DNA from: a bacterium
Lineage (GTDB): Bacteria; Verrucomicrobiota; Verrucomicrobiia; Limisphaerales; UBA11358
Direction of reading: 5' to 3'
Length of the DNA stretch: 43,738 nucleotides
NCBI GenBank assembly: GCA_021817945.1
Contig: JAKAFL010000032.1
Location: forward strand, 1-43,738
The translations under genes and the position numbers were made by a program. A model generated the notes under the pieces. It saw only the letters and a list, made by a program, of their open reading frames with translations. It did no database searches and was not told where the DNA came from. Positions 25,440 through 35,763 of this stretch are shown here, one piece after another. Within the stretch, counting starts at the first letter, position 1. Each line of letters starts with the position of its first letter.

Positions 25440-28400
25440 ATGAAAATCCCCGCTGGAGTCTCCGTTTTATGTGCTGGAATCTACGGACTGTCACTTGTCC
25501 TTGTCCCGGCTGCGAACATAAATAAAGCAGATGTGCCGGACAACCTCAACTTGGGCACATCCTGGGTGGGCGGTGTCGTTCCTGGCGGCACTGATGTTGC
25601 GACTTGGAACAACACTGTGCAGGTCAATACCAGTTCCTCTCCGGGTGGCAGTTTGAATTGGGACGGAATTCAAATCTTGGATCCTGCCGGTTCCATTACC
25701 ATAAATGCCGATGGGAACTCGCTTGAGTTGGGCGGATCCGGCATTGACTTAAGCCTTGCCACAAACGGTTTGACTGTGGCCTGCCCGGTAATCCTGGGAG
25801 CTAATCAAAATTGGGCGGTCACCAATGGACAAAAACTGACCGTCAGCGGGGTGGTGTCAGGCACCAGCGCCCTTTCTTTTTCAGGCGGGGGTATGACGGA
25901 ATTAAGTGGCGCCAACACTTATTCCGGGGGCACTTTTATCAATGGCACAGAGGTGGAACCAAACAATGCAGCCTGTTTTGGTTCCGCAGCAGTCAATGTG
26001 ACCAATTCAGGGGATTACCTGCTTTTTGATGTCTTCCCCAACGGCGGCATCATTGCCAACCGCAATGAAGTCGCGGGGCCCATGACCCTGGATTTGTACA
26101 ATCGTTCCGTCTCTGTGGTGATGGACGGCGCTTGGGCGGGAAATGGGACGGTGCTGGTGACCAACATGGCAAGCGGCGCTACTCTTACCTTGGGCGGCAA
26201 TGGCACCGGGGGTGACATGGGTGGCTTTACCGGGACGATAACAATTGCTGACACCAACAGCACCGGCAATGCCAGTGCAGGTGCACTGCGGTTCAACAAC
26301 GGCGGCGCCAACCACAACGTGGGTAATGCCAGCGCCATATTCAACTTGGGGAATGGAAGCGTGCAGTTCACCGAAAAAAATGGCGGTGTGACAACCTATT
26401 TTGGTGCCCTTTCAGGAGGCCCAGGCACCCAGTTGGCGAAAAATGAGAACTATGTGATCGGCGGCGCCAACCTCAACACCTCCTTCGCTGGCACCATCAT
26501 GAGTTCTTCGTCCTTGACCAAGACTGGCACGGGAACCTTCACACTCTCCGGTAACAATCCCTACACGGGATCCACCACGGTCAGCGGCGGCGTTCTTCAG
26601 GTTGGAGACGGGGTAACCATCGGCGCAGGCGCTATGGGAGCGGGTGCCGTAATCAATAATGCGACCCTGGTCTTCAACAGGCCCGACAATACTTCAGTAA
26701 CCAATGCCATTAGCGGTACGGGCGACACCACCAAGGAAAATACGAATACCTTGACCTATTATGGAACCAACAGCTCTTCAGGAACCCTTGTCATTGATCA
26801 AGGCTCGTTGGCGGTGGGTGTTTCGGCCCAGATTTCCAGCGCCATTTTTGTTGCTTCCAACGCCACCTTCGACGTTTCACAAAATCCCTCGTTTTCCCTA
26901 AGCTCAACATTATCAGGTTTTGGCGCCGTAACGGGGACACTCGCCAGTGCAGGGGCGACAATCAGCCCCGGTCAGCCCAATGCGGCGGGAACACTCACCT
27001 TCCTCAGTGGTCTCAGCGAAAGTGGAAGCGTCACTCACCAGATGGAGGTTTCCAGGCCCGCAGGCACCAACGATTTGATTAATGTCGTGGGCAATCTGTC
27101 CCTGACTGGCTTAAACACTGTCCAACTCAGCGCCTTCGGAGGCGGCATCATCCCCAGTGGCATATATCCTGTTATCAATTACTCTGGCACCCTGACAGGA
27201 GGCCTCAACAATTTGCAAGTGTCACTGGTGGGCGCATTGGGGATTTTGACGAATCCGCCGGGAGCCATTGAAGTCATCGTCACCCCGCCCCCCCGCGGTC
27301 CCACCAATCTCACTTGGGTGGGCAACAGTGTGGTCAACAATTGGGACATCAACACCAGCACCAATTGGGTCAATGACAGCCGGTTCTTTACCTTTCTCAA
27401 TGGCGATACCGTGACCTTTGATGATACCGGGCTGGCTAATCCCAACGTGAATTTGGGAGCGACCGTGCAACCGGCGGCAGTCAGTGTGAATTCCACTGGC
27501 AACTATACCATTTCCGGAATTGGCGATATTGATGGCTCGGCCAGCCTTACCAAAACAAACACGGGCACTCTGACCATTTTAACAACCAACACCTATTCCG
27601 GGCCCACGACCATCGCAGGCGGCACTTTGGCGGTCATGGACTTGGAGAATGGAACCTTACCGAGCAGCATAGGAGCTGCCAATAGCAACCCCACTAATCT
27701 GGTTTTGAATGGAGGCGCTTTGAGCTATTTGGGGGCCGGGGCTGCTACCGACCACGGAATGATCATCGGAAACGGCGGTGCCGATTTTTCTGTGGCTAGC
27801 GGCGCTAATTTGACATTGAATGGGCCATTGACAGGTATCGGGGCGGTGACAGCATCCGGGCCAGGTTCGCTTACCCTCACTGCCGCCAATACCTATGGTG
27901 CAGGAACTGTGCTAAGCAATGCCCTTCTGATTCTTGGAAGCGATGCAGCCAACAATAGTGGGCTCGGCGCCACAAATGAGCCGGTAACCTTTCTGGGAGG
28001 TACTCTTCAATTATTCGGCTACAACGGATCCACCTCCCCGAACTATGCCACCTGCTATAATCCGCTGGTGGTACCGGCCGGCCAGACCGGCACCTTGCAA
28101 ATGTTCCCCCGCGGCCCCCTCAACAGCGGGGCGGGATCGGGCTTGGAGAGCAGTCTTACTGGCAGCGGCACCCTCAATCTGGTGGTGAATTACTTGCGAG
28201 ACAACTTGGACGGCAACTGGTCCGCCTTTTCCGGATTGATCAATGTCACCCCGCGTAATCCCACCGGCGATGAAATGCGCATTGACAATAGCTTTGGCTA
28301 TTCCAATGCCACCATTTTTGTAAACGACAATGTCAACCTGGACCGCGCCAATACCGGAGGCACCACCAATGACATCGGCGCCTTGGGTGGGACGACCCTG

Positions 28401-29330
28401 GCTACCGTGGCCGCTGGCAATTCATCCGGAGCCAACACGACCTGGCGCGTGGGCTGGCTCAACTCCACTTCCACCTTCGCTGGAAGCATCAATAGCGATA
28501 ATTCCATCATCAAAGTCGGAACAGGTGAATGGATACTTACCGGTCAAAATCTTTATTACGGATCCACAACCATAAGCCAGGGTATTTTGGCCCTGGCCGC
28601 TGGCGTCAATGGCGATGCCTCCATTTATTACACAACGAATATTTTCATTGCCTCGGGCGCTATTCTGGACGTTTCTGGCAATAGCAGTCCCACGCTTGCC
28701 CTCACTGCCGGCCAGAACCTTGAGGGCAGCGGCACCATTAATGGTAGCTTGGATAATACGGGCGGAGGGGTCATCTCACCCGGCGAAGGTGCCAACACGG
28801 GTGCTCTTACCGCGACAAACCAGATCAACCTTGGAGGCACGCTGATTGTGAAGCTGAACACTTCCGCCCCCCTGACGAGTGACCAACTTACAGCGCCGAC
28901 CATCCTGCTTGAAAGCGGTTCCATCATCGTCACCAATGTTGGTCCTGGTCTTCGACCCGGGGATGCCTTTGTATTGTTCAATGGTGCGGTATCTGGAACG
29001 GTTGGAAGCGTGACCCTGCCCAATCCAAACTATTACACATGGGACACAAGCCAATTGGCAGTAAACGGAACCATTAAACTCGCGGCCATTGCTAAACCTT
29101 CCATCAGCAACATAAACACCGCCGGATTGTCGGGTGGTGTCATCGTCATCAATGGCTCCGGTGCAACAAACGGCCCGGTAAACATCCTGGAAACAACGAA
29201 TGTCGCATTGCCCCTGACGGATTGGACTTCCGTGTTTACAGGCGCCTTTGATGGCAATGGGAATTTGAGTGCCACAGTCACGGTCAATCCCGCTCAACCG
29301 CAGCAGTTCTTCCTTCTTCAGGCCCAATGA
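25440..29330 (+). CDS. Exported autotransporter-associated beta-strand (PATR) repeat protein
   Basis: The 1296-residue surface or secreted protein has a signal peptide (about 1-25), then a Thr/Asn/Gly/Ser-rich body predicted to form a long beta helix. At least five PATR-type units are visible, for example [19 protein letters not shown] with [33 protein letters not shown] with [11 protein letters not shown], and [16 protein letters not shown] with [12 protein letters not shown] linker with [14 protein letters not shown] (about 620) divides two halves. There is no C-terminal autotransporter barrel; the protein ends in a small domain closing FFLLQAQ, so export and anchoring must use another route. 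Its stop overlaps the pseudopilin ATG by 4 bases. Confidence 0.85.
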   Translation: MKIPAGVSVLCAGIYGLSLVLVPAANINKADVPDNLNLGTSWVGGVVPGGTDVATWNNTVQVNTSSSPGGSLNWDGIQILDPAGSITINADGNSLELGGSGIDLSLATNGLTVACPVILGANQNWAVTNGQKLTVSGVVSGTSALSFSGGGMTELSGANTYSGGTFINGTEVEPNNAACFGSAAVNVTNSGDYLLFDVFPNGGIIANRNEVAGPMTLDLYNRSVSVVMDGAWAGNGTVLVTNMASGATLTLGGNGTGGDMGGFTGTITIADTNSTGNASAGALRFNNGGANHNVGNASAIFNLGNGSVQFTEKNGGVTTYFGALSGGPGTQLAKNENYVIGGANLNTSFAGTIMSSSSLTKTGTGTFTLSGNNPYTGSTTVSGGVLQVGDGVTIGAGAMGAGAVINNATLVFNRPDNTSVTNAISGTGDTTKENTNTLTYYGTNSSSGTLVIDQGSLAVGVSAQISSAIFVASNATFDVSQNPSFSLSSTLSGFGAVTGTLASAGATISPGQPNAAGTLTFLSGLSESGSVTHQMEVSRPAGTNDLINVVGNLSLTGLNTVQLSAFGGGIIPSGIYPVINYSGTLTGGLNNLQVSLVGALGILTNPPGAIEVIVTPPPRGPTNLTWVGNSVVNNWDINTSTNWVNDSRFFTFLNGDTVTFDDTGLANPNVNLGATVQPAAVSVNSTGNYTISGIGDIDGSASLTKTNTGTLTILTTNTYSGPTTIAGGTLAVMDLENGTLPSSIGAANSNPTNLVLNGGALSYLGAGAATDHGMIIGNGGADFSVASGANLTLNGPLTGIGAVTASGPGSLTLTAANTYGAGTVLSNALLILGSDAANNSGLGATNEPVTFLGGTLQLFGYNGSTSPNYATCYNPLVVPAGQTGTLQMFPRGPLNSGAGSGLESSLTGSGTLNLVVNYLRDNLDGNWSAFSGLINVTPRNPTGDEMRIDNSFGYSNATIFVNDNVNLDRANTGGTTNDIGALGGTTLATVAAGNSSGANTTWRVGWLNSTSTFAGSINSDNSIIKVGTGEWILTGQNLYYGSTTISQGILALAAGVNGDASIYYTTNIFIASGAILDVSGNSSPTLALTAGQNLEGSGTINGSLDNTGGGVISPGEGANTGALTATNQINLGGTLIVKLNTSAPLTSDQLTAPTILLESGSIIVTNVGPGLRPGDAFVLFNGAVSGTVGSVTLPNPNYYTWDTSQLAVNGTIKLAAIAKPSISNINTAGLSGGVIVINGSGATNGPVNILETTNVALPLTDWTSVFTGAFDGNGNLSATVTVNPAQPQQFFLLQAQ

Positions 29331-30163
29331 TCCTAAAGAAGATTTCATCGCATGCCGATCAGAATTGGCGCCTTTGCGGCTTCACCCTCATTGAGCTGCT
29401 GGTGGTGATCGCCATCATAGCCATCCTTGCCGCGCTTTTGCTTCCTGCACTGAGCGCGGCCAAGGAACGGGCCAAAGTGATTAATTGCGTCAGCAACCTC
29501 AAACAGGTCGGGGTGGCATTCATGGTTTATGCCAGCGATAATAATGACCGCTACCCGTCCGCAGGCAATCCGAACATTTCCTCCGGTGACTACTCCGCAG
29601 TCACCGGAAGTGACATGTGGGACATCCCCAACGCGATGGGCACCGAATTCATCGCCTCCGGCGGATCTGAAAACATCATGTTTTGCCCCAGTAGTTATGC
29701 CTCCAAAGACATTGACAGCTTGAACTATTGGTGGAATTACAATTCATCCGCCCCGCATACCGCCTCGGGCGCCTATCGTTCGGTGGGCTATTGGATCATG
29801 ATTGCCCGCAGCCAGGGCGGCAAACCTGATTGGTCGCCAAATCCCGCTTATCCGCGCTCATTCATTTCCAAGACCACGCAGCTATCCACAAACCTGACCA
29901 TAGCCACGACTGAGTTGGTAACGGACGTGACCATTTCCCAATCCTCGGGAAACCGCCTGACGGACCAGTTTGTGGATGTCAACGCCGATCCCAAAAACGC
30001 CTCCTATCTCTGGCCCGATGGCCGTTATGCGAGCAACCATTTGAAAGGCAAGGCGCCTGCCGGTGGAAACATACTGGACCAGGACAGCCACGTGGAATGG
30101 CGACCCTTCCAACAGATGAACTGGGTGACTCACGATGGAAGCAGCCGCTATGTATGGTTTTGA
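29327..30163 (+). CDS. Type II secretion/type IV pilin-like pseudopilin
   Basis: The 278-residue protein has a short basic leader and a classical class III signal: cleavage between G and F in [17 protein letters not shown], with Glu5 of the mature protein. A long hydrophobic helix follows, then [20 protein letters not shown] and a globular domain ending with [12 protein letters not shown]. That end resembles the C-terminal signature of the large pseudopilin family expanded in Verrucomicrobiota, Planctomycetota and Lentisphaerota. The ATG overlaps the PATR stop (ATGA), so both are translated together. Most members have no known function; a minor-pilin or surface-fibre role is possible. Confidence 0.9.
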   Translation: MILKKISSHADQNWRLCGFTLIELLVVIAIIAILAALLLPALSAAKERAKVINCVSNLKQVGVAFMVYASDNNDRYPSAGNPNISSGDYSAVTGSDMWDIPNAMGTEFIASGGSENIMFCPSSYASKDIDSLNYWWNYNSSAPHTASGAYRSVGYWIMIARSQGGKPDWSPNPAYPRSFISKTTQLSTNLTIATTELVTDVTISQSSGNRLTDQFVDVNADPKNASYLWPDGRYASNHLKGKAPAGGNILDQDSHVEWRPFQQMNWVTHDGSSRYVWF

Positions 30164-30214
30164 GGAAACCCTGTTCTGCGCCCTGAATCATCGCCAATCA
30201 TCCAGCCCAAGAAC

Positions 30215-31351
30215 ATGCATGCGCGTTTATTGATTCAAAAACTGTATCATGGTGCTTTGCTGCTGTTCCCCTTGATTATCTTTTCCAGTCTTGGCAGCAC
30301 CATGTCAGTTCCAGCATTCCCGGGTGCTCAAGGCTTTGGGGCATTGGCTACCGGAGGCGCCGGAGGTCAAACTTATGAGGTCACCAGCCTGGATGATTCC
30401 GGTCCCGGCACATTCCGTGACGCCGTAAGCCAGCCCCGCCGTATTATCACATTCCGGTTTGGGGGAATCATTCATTTGCGGTCTAACATACAGGTTGCAA
30501 GTGACCTGAGCATACTCGGCCAGACCGCGCCACAAGTGGGGATCACGCTATACGGCCGTTCGATTTCCTTTAGCGGACAACACAATATCATTGTTCGTTA
30601 CTTGCGCTTACGCGAGGGGATCCAAGGCGACCGGGGAAAATGTTCCGTCAACCTTGCCCATGGATCAGACATGATATTTGACCACGTTTCAATTGAATGG
30701 GGCCGGTGGGATTGCCTTGATTTAACCCAGGGCAGCCACGATATCACATTTCAAAATTGCATCATAGGAGAAGGAATTGCCCCCCAACATTTTGGCGCCT
30801 TGGTGGATTCCGTGACTGATGTCACTTTCAGCCACAATCTGTGGATTGATAATAAAAGCCGCAACCCCAAGTCCAAGGGCACAGTGCAATACATCAACAA
30901 TATCGTTTATAATTGGGGAGTGAATGGCTTGGTCGGCGGCCATTCAGCCAGTGTGCATGCCGTGGATGTCATAGGTAACTATTTCATCAAGGGACCCTCA
31001 TCCAGTGGACGATTTGCCGGGTTGTTCACATCCACTGACAGGGTGTTTTTTCTCAATAACGAGGCGGACCTGGGTGGCAGCGGAAAGCTGAAGGGGCGCC
31101 CAATCAGCCGGGAGGATTTTTGCCGTACCAGCGGTTCGCCAGTCCTCGCCCCCGCGCCGCAGCTCCGGCCAGCCGTGGAAGTCACCGTGGACTCGCCTGA
31201 GGTGGCGCTTAAAAAAGTAGCCGAGGATGCAGGTTGCTCCCGCCAAAGAGATGCCGTGGATAAGGCGCTGGTGGACCAACTCAAATCCATGGGCATTGTG
31301 GGATCCATTATCCCCAGCGAAACAAATTTTTTTAACCCAGGCCCCTCTTGA
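30215..31351 (+). CDS. Secreted pectate lyase, polysaccharide lyase family 1-like
   Basis: The enzyme is predicted to cleave polygalacturonate by beta-elimination outside the cytoplasm. The 378-residue sequence has a signal peptide (about 1-30) and starts the mature part with AFPGAQGFGALATGG, followed by SLDDSGPGTFRDAV. The beta-helix core has FDHVSIEWGRWDCLDL (calcium-binding region), ITFQNCIIGEG and SRNPKSKGTVQYINNIVYNWG, where the Arg corresponds to the family catalytic Arg. The C-terminal part has AEDAGCSRQRDAVDKALV, typical of bacterial PL1 proteins. It follows the pseudopilin by 51 bases in the same direction. Pectin-type specificity is inferred from family; the exact substrate is not certain. 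Confidence 0.8.
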   Translation: MHARLLIQKLYHGALLLFPLIIFSSLGSTMSVPAFPGAQGFGALATGGAGGQTYEVTSLDDSGPGTFRDAVSQPRRIITFRFGGIIHLRSNIQVASDLSILGQTAPQVGITLYGRSISFSGQHNIIVRYLRLREGIQGDRGKCSVNLAHGSDMIFDHVSIEWGRWDCLDLTQGSHDITFQNCIIGEGIAPQHFGALVDSVTDVTFSHNLWIDNKSRNPKSKGTVQYINNIVYNWGVNGLVGGHSASVHAVDVIGNYFIKGPSSSGRFAGLFTSTDRVFFLNNEADLGGSGKLKGRPISREDFCRTSGSPVLAPAPQLRPAVEVTVDSPEVALKKVAEDAGCSRQRDAVDKALVDQLKSMGIVGSIIPSETNFFNPGPS

Positions 31352-31383
31352 AGGCTTCAAATATCCCAGCCTCATTTTAACCC

Positions 31384-31420
31384 AACCTGTTTGAATAGGT
31401 TCATTTACCGTATTGAACCT
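31384..31420. terminator. Overlapping inverted repeats after the pectate lyase gene
   Basis: AACCT (31384-31388), AGGTTC (31397-31402) and GAACCT (31415-31420) allow two mutually exclusive hairpins sharing the middle arm. They begin 33 bases after the lyase stop. The stems are short (5-6 bp) and no T-run follows, so termination is only a possibility. Confidence 0.3.
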
Positions 31421-31578
31421 TCCTTGCCTGGATCAAGATGTTTTTCGTTTCTTCCTCTATTCCATATAGTTATAAAAATAATTCCGACGCGCATCCGATA
31501 TTGACCGTTCGCAGACATTTCCAAGGAAATAGTTTGCAACGCATTCGTCTTCGGATGATTCTGTTCTGAAAAGCACTT

Positions 31579-33351
31579 ATGTCGGTCCAAACGAAGGGCG
31601 AAAAAGTGTATCGTGGAACGGCTGTTTCCGGCGGGGTATGCCGGGGCAAGGTGCTGGTCCTGCATCATACGCAGCATTTGGTGTCCCGGCGGGCGCTGGA
31701 GCCCGGCCTGATTCCCGAAGAAATACGGCGCTTTGAGCAAGTGCTGGTCAAAACACGCACCCAGATCAAGGAAGTTCAACGCCGGGTGGCGGCCAATATG
31801 AGCGGCTCCGAGGCGGACATTTTTGATGCGCATCTGCTCATGCTTGAGGACCGGGTGCTCATTGATGAGGTAATGCGGTTGATCCGTGAAGACCTGGTCA
31901 ATGCCGAATTTGCCTTTCAGCAGGTTTCCGGACGCTATGTGGCAGCCATGGAAAGCGTGGAGGATGAACTCCTTCGGGAGCGCGCGGCTGACATGCGTGA
32001 CCTTGTCGGACGGGTGATGGACAACCTCCTGCAGGTCAGGGATTCCGCCGATCTGAATCATCTTACCGAACCGTGCATCTTGGTGAGCCGCGATCTCAGT
32101 CCCTCCACCACCGCGCAATTAAATAAGAAACTGGTGCTGGGTTTCGCCACAGACATTGGCGGAAAAAGCTCGCACACCGCCATTATGGCGCGTTCCTTGG
32201 ACATTCCGGCTGTGGTCGGGCTGAAAACCCTGAGCGAGGAACTTGAGACCGGCGACTATGTCTTGCTGGATGGATACAACGGCACGGTCGTGGTCAATCC
32301 GACTGATGCCACCCTGTTTGAATACGGCCAGCTTGCCAAGCTCAAGGCATCCTTGGATGTTAAATTGGCCGAGGTTCTCTGGTTGCCGGCGGTTACACTT
32401 GATGGAAAAGCTGTTCATCTCTCGGCCAATATTGAGGATCAGCATGACGTGGAAGCCGTCATAGCACATGGAGCTGAAGGGGTGGGCTTGTTCCGCACCG
32501 AGTTTCTCTTTTTAAACCGTCCCGCTCCCCCCAACGAGGATGAACAATGGCAGGTGTACCACGAGGTGGCAGCCGCCCTGCACCCAAACCCTGTCATCAT
32601 CCGCACTTTGGACCTGGGTGGTGATAAATTTGTTTCCAGCCTGCAACTGGCGCCCGAGTTGAACTCCTTTTTAGGCTGGCGCGCCATTCGCTTTTGCCTG
32701 GCACAGCCGGATATGTTTTGTCACCAGCTCCGTGCCATCCTGCGGGCCAGCTCGGGGGGGAATGTGAAAATGATGTACCCCATGATTTCCGGCGTGGATG
32801 AATTAAATCAGGCCAACGCCTTGCTGGAAAAATGCAAGCAGGAACTCAAGGCCAAGGAAGTGCCCTTTAATCCGAACATGGAAATCGGGGTCATGATTGA
32901 GATTCCCTCCGCAGCCTTGATTGCGGATGCCCTGGCCAAGCGTGCCCGCTTTTTCAGCATAGGTTCCAATGACCTTATCCAATATACATTGGCGGCAGAC
33001 CGCACAAATGAGAAGGTGTCTCACCTGTACGAACCCACCCACCCAGCCATCCTGAAGTTGATTAAATATACGGTGGAAGCTTCGCATCGCCATGGCATCT
33101 GGACCGGCGTTTGTGGAGAAATTGGGGGGGACCCCACCTTGGTGCCTTTGCTTCTGGGGTTGGGTGTGGATGAACTAAGCGCCGCACCTCCTGTGATCCC
33201 GGAGGTGAAATACATGATCCGAAAAACCAGCATTGCCGAAGCCAGGCAATTGGCGGATTTTGCGCTCCAATGCGACTCGCCGTCGGAAATTTACGCCGCC
33301 TGCCAAAAATTTGCCCTGCAAACCGCTCCCAGCCTTTTCGAAAAAACTTGA
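31579..33351 (+). CDS. ptsI: PTS enzyme I, phosphoenolpyruvate--protein phosphotransferase
   Basis: Enzyme I takes phosphate from phosphoenolpyruvate and passes it to HPr. The 590-residue protein has the normal length and order: an N-terminal domain with phospho-acceptor His199 in GGKSSHTAIMAR, then the PEP-binding barrel with GVGLFRTEFLFLNR, IGVMIEIPSA, FFSIGSNDLIQYT and catalytic Cys512 in GVCGEIGGDP. There is no N-terminal GAF domain, so it is not the nitrogen-type PtsP. No HPr or sugar permease gene is adjacent, so in this genome it may be regulatory or its partners lie elsewhere. It converges on tyrS with an 18-base gap. Confidence 0.95.
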   Translation: MSVQTKGEKVYRGTAVSGGVCRGKVLVLHHTQHLVSRRALEPGLIPEEIRRFEQVLVKTRTQIKEVQRRVAANMSGSEADIFDAHLLMLEDRVLIDEVMRLIREDLVNAEFAFQQVSGRYVAAMESVEDELLRERAADMRDLVGRVMDNLLQVRDSADLNHLTEPCILVSRDLSPSTTAQLNKKLVLGFATDIGGKSSHTAIMARSLDIPAVVGLKTLSEELETGDYVLLDGYNGTVVVNPTDATLFEYGQLAKLKASLDVKLAEVLWLPAVTLDGKAVHLSANIEDQHDVEAVIAHGAEGVGLFRTEFLFLNRPAPPNEDEQWQVYHEVAAALHPNPVIIRTLDLGGDKFVSSLQLAPELNSFLGWRAIRFCLAQPDMFCHQLRAILRASSGGNVKMMYPMISGVDELNQANALLEKCKQELKAKEVPFNPNMEIGVMIEIPSAALIADALAKRARFFSIGSNDLIQYTLAADRTNEKVSHLYEPTHPAILKLIKYTVEASHRHGIWTGVCGEIGGDPTLVPLLLGLGVDELSAAPPVIPEVKYMIRKTSIAEARQLADFALQCDSPSEIYAACQKFALQTAPSLFEKT

Positions 33352-33369
33352 CCCGTGCCCCTGCCTTTT

Positions 33370-34647
33370 TCAGGTAAAACGGATGACTGCGTAATTCTTT
33401 TTACCTTTTCGCAACAGGACGTGTTTCTTGAATAAAAGGTCCCCCTCAGTGATCAGTCGCATGGGGTTGGTCTCGCGAATGTTGTTCACGTAAACGCCGC
33501 CTCCCTCCAGATCTTTCCGCGCCTGGCCCTTTGAATTGGATAGGGCAGCCAGCACCAGTAATTCCACCAGGGGCAGCCCCGCCCCAGCAAGCTTTCCTTT
33601 TTCCAATTCCTTGCTGGGGGCTTCATTGGCGATTTCCGCAAACAGCCCCTCGGTAATGCCGGAAATTTCTCCGCCAAACAAAATATCGCTGGCGCGAATG
33701 GCCTCCTGGGTGGCGGACGCCCCGTGAATCAGGTCCGTCACGGCACGGGCCAGGGCCTTATGGGCCAAGCGGGCGCCCGGGTTTTGACCGTGCTGTTCTT
33801 CCAGGCGCGTGATCTCTGCCTGATCCAGCAGGGTGAAAAATTTCAGGTATCGAATCACATCCCGGTCATCGGTGTTGATCCAAAACTGGTAAAATTTATA
33901 AACGCTGGTTTTTTTGGGGTCCAGCCAGATGGCACCAGCCACGGTTTTTCCAAATTTTGAGCCGTCGGCATTGGTGATGAGCGGCAGGGTGAGTCCATAA
34001 ACCGGTTTGGAGAGTTTTTTGCGGGTCAATTCTATGCCAGCAGTGATGTTCCCCCATTGGTCGCTTCCACCAATTTGCAGTTCGCAGCCTTGGTCCCGGG
34101 CCAGCACCATGAAATCAAAGGCTTGCAGCAGCATGTAGCTGAATTCGGTGAAGCTGATTCCCGCATCACGATCCTCCATGCGTGCCCGCACTGATTCCTT
34201 GGCCACCATCTGGTTCACGGAAAAATGCTTTCCGATGTCTCGAAGAAAAGACAGGAATGAAACAGGGGCTGTCCATTGATTGTTGTCCTCGAGTTTTGCC
34301 GGGTTGGTGGAAGCGTTAAAATCCAAAAGCCGGGTTAACTGGCTTTTAACTTGGGCAATATTGTGCGCCAATGTCTCCGGGGTGAGTAACTGGCGTTCTT
34401 GCGATTTGCCGCTGGGGTCACCAATGGATCCCGTGGCGCCACCGGCCAATGCAATGGGATGGTGGCCGGCGTCTTGAAAACGTTTCAATGCCAGAAGCGG
34501 CACCAGGTTGCCCACATGCAAACTGTCCGCAGTGGGGTCAAAACCACAATAGAGCGTTATCGGCCTCGTCAGCCTTGCAGCCAGGGCTTCCCGGTCCGTG
34601 CAATCAGCCACCAAGCCACGCCAGTCCAATTCGTCAAGGATCGTCAC
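33370..34647 (-). CDS. tyrS: Tyrosyl-tRNA synthetase
   Basis: This class I synthetase charges tRNA-Tyr. The 425-residue protein has YCGFDPTADSLHVGN (HIGH-type motif HVGN), the tyrosine-site region QIGGSDQWGNI, the KMSKS-type loop KFGKT, and a C-terminal S4-like RNA-binding domain (about 355-425, with VYVNNIRETNPM and HVLLRKGKKNYAVIRF). The start is a GTG at 34647; no in-frame ATG gives the complete N-terminus. Confidence 0.96.
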   Translation of the reverse strand: MTILDELDWRGLVADCTDREALAARLTRPITLYCGFDPTADSLHVGNLVPLLALKRFQDAGHHPIALAGGATGSIGDPSGKSQERQLLTPETLAHNIAQVKSQLTRLLDFNASTNPAKLEDNNQWTAPVSFLSFLRDIGKHFSVNQMVAKESVRARMEDRDAGISFTEFSYMLLQAFDFMVLARDQGCELQIGGSDQWGNITAGIELTRKKLSKPVYGLTLPLITNADGSKFGKTVAGAIWLDPKKTSVYKFYQFWINTDDRDVIRYLKFFTLLDQAEITRLEEQHGQNPGARLAHKALARAVTDLIHGASATQEAIRASDILFGGEISGITEGLFAEIANEAPSKELEKGKLAGAGLPLVELLVLAALSNSKGQARKDLEGGGVYVNNIRETNPMRLITEGDLLFKKHVLLRKGKKNYAVIRFT

Positions 34648-34991
34648 CGGTCAAGGATAGAAAGCGCAGGCCCGGTTGCCAATCGTCAATTCCTGCCTTT
34701 CACCCTTTCTTGTACTTCTGATTCATCTGGTTTTGGGCGGTAGAAGAAATGGCCTGCTGGCAACGGGCCAAAGCTTCACCTAATCCGGGAGACGGCGTGC
34801 CGTGATTTGAAGACCTTTGCGGCGACCAGACACTCTGGCGGGCTCCATGGGATTCGTTGAATGGGGTGCGGCGCGGTGGATCGGGTCGGACGCATCCTTC
34901 AGAGCCTGTCTTAAAATTTGGAAGGATGTTGTTTTCGTGCCCAAGCCGGTATGGCTATAGGTCCGCTTATAAATTTAACGATATATGACGC
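34648..34991. other. 344-base intergenic region between tyrS and a decayed transposase
   Basis: This holds the upstream region of tyrS. No clear promoter, structured RNA or T-box-like element was recognised. A 37-codon plus-strand frame at about 34848-34961 has no ribosome-binding site and no recognisable content. Confidence 0.4.
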
Positions 34992-35763
34992 TTAAAAAAA
35001 CGGCGCCAGCAATCCTTTGATTTTTTACGGATGCCGCTGCATATCGGAAAAAGTGGTAAATAAGGACTGGCACAACGCATCCGGTCGATCAAAATAGCGA
35101 TTTTGAGTGCTTTCCTTTCTGGTGTAATGTCAAAGCCGCTCTGCAGCATTGAAATCCAGCGAATAGGGTGGAAGTGAGAACGCTTCGATGTGGCGCTGGT
35201 GTTTGGCAAAATACCGCAGGACCTCGGGTTTTTTATTAAATGAAGCGTTGTCTTGTGTCAGATAGACCCGATGGTTGCGGCGGTAGTAATTCGGCAGCAA
35301 CTCCTCATCCACAAATGATAAATAAGTTTCAGCGTTGAAGTATTCGGCTTGGTGTCGCCAAACAAAATCACCCTGCGGCACGCTCAACGCGCCCAGAATC
35401 TTTTGGGTGTGGCGTTCGCTGCGCGTGGGAATCTCAGGCTGCTGACCCCTGCGCGCCCACGTCCGATAAAGCGTTGGCGTCTGCCGAAAGGAAGCTTCGC
35501 CTTCATAAACGATCAATGTGCCTTCGCCCCGGGGGTTTTTTAAGATTCGGATGGGTGAATCGAATCCATCGGTTCTGCTTTTTGGAATCGGCCGTTACCA
35601 ACCGTGTCTTGGGCCGCTGCACTGAAAAGTTTAACGCCTTGGGCAAATGTCGCGCGTGTCCGGGGTGATAAGTTACGTCAAACTCTTCTGCAATGACTTG
35701 GGCAATCAAAGGTGAAGTCCACACCCCCGTATTCAGGCCATGTGCGACCGGCCCACTGTCCAA
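34992..35763 (-). pseudogene. Degenerate IS630-family transposase
   Basis: Three frames together read as one IS630-type transposase. The first part (35763-35503) has TGVWTSPLIAQVIAEEF and VTYHPGHARHLPKALNF. The second (35516-35130) has EASFRQTPTLYRTWARRGQQ, LTQDNASFN and LPPYSLDFNAAERL. The third continues HYTRKESTQNRYFDRPDAL and ends LLAPFF. Lesions are loss of the N-terminal helix-turn-helix, a +1 shift at a C-run near 35529, a TGA at 35130-35132 exactly where AERLW has Trp, and a TAA at 35025-35027. The first catalytic Asp is Gly (YEGEASF instead of xxDEASF). The other two acidic residues remain. The element is dead; its terminal repeats were not found. Confidence 0.85.

Noticed and set aside
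25222-25443. 73-codon frame upstream of the PATR gene
   Set aside because: It crosses the inverted repeat and the putative -10 region, starts with TTG, and has no recognisable content.
35500-35540. Programmed frameshift in the IS630 remnant
   Set aside because: Some IS630 elements use frameshifting, but here the shift is at a C-run with no clear slippery heptamer, and further stops and a lost catalytic Asp show simple decay.
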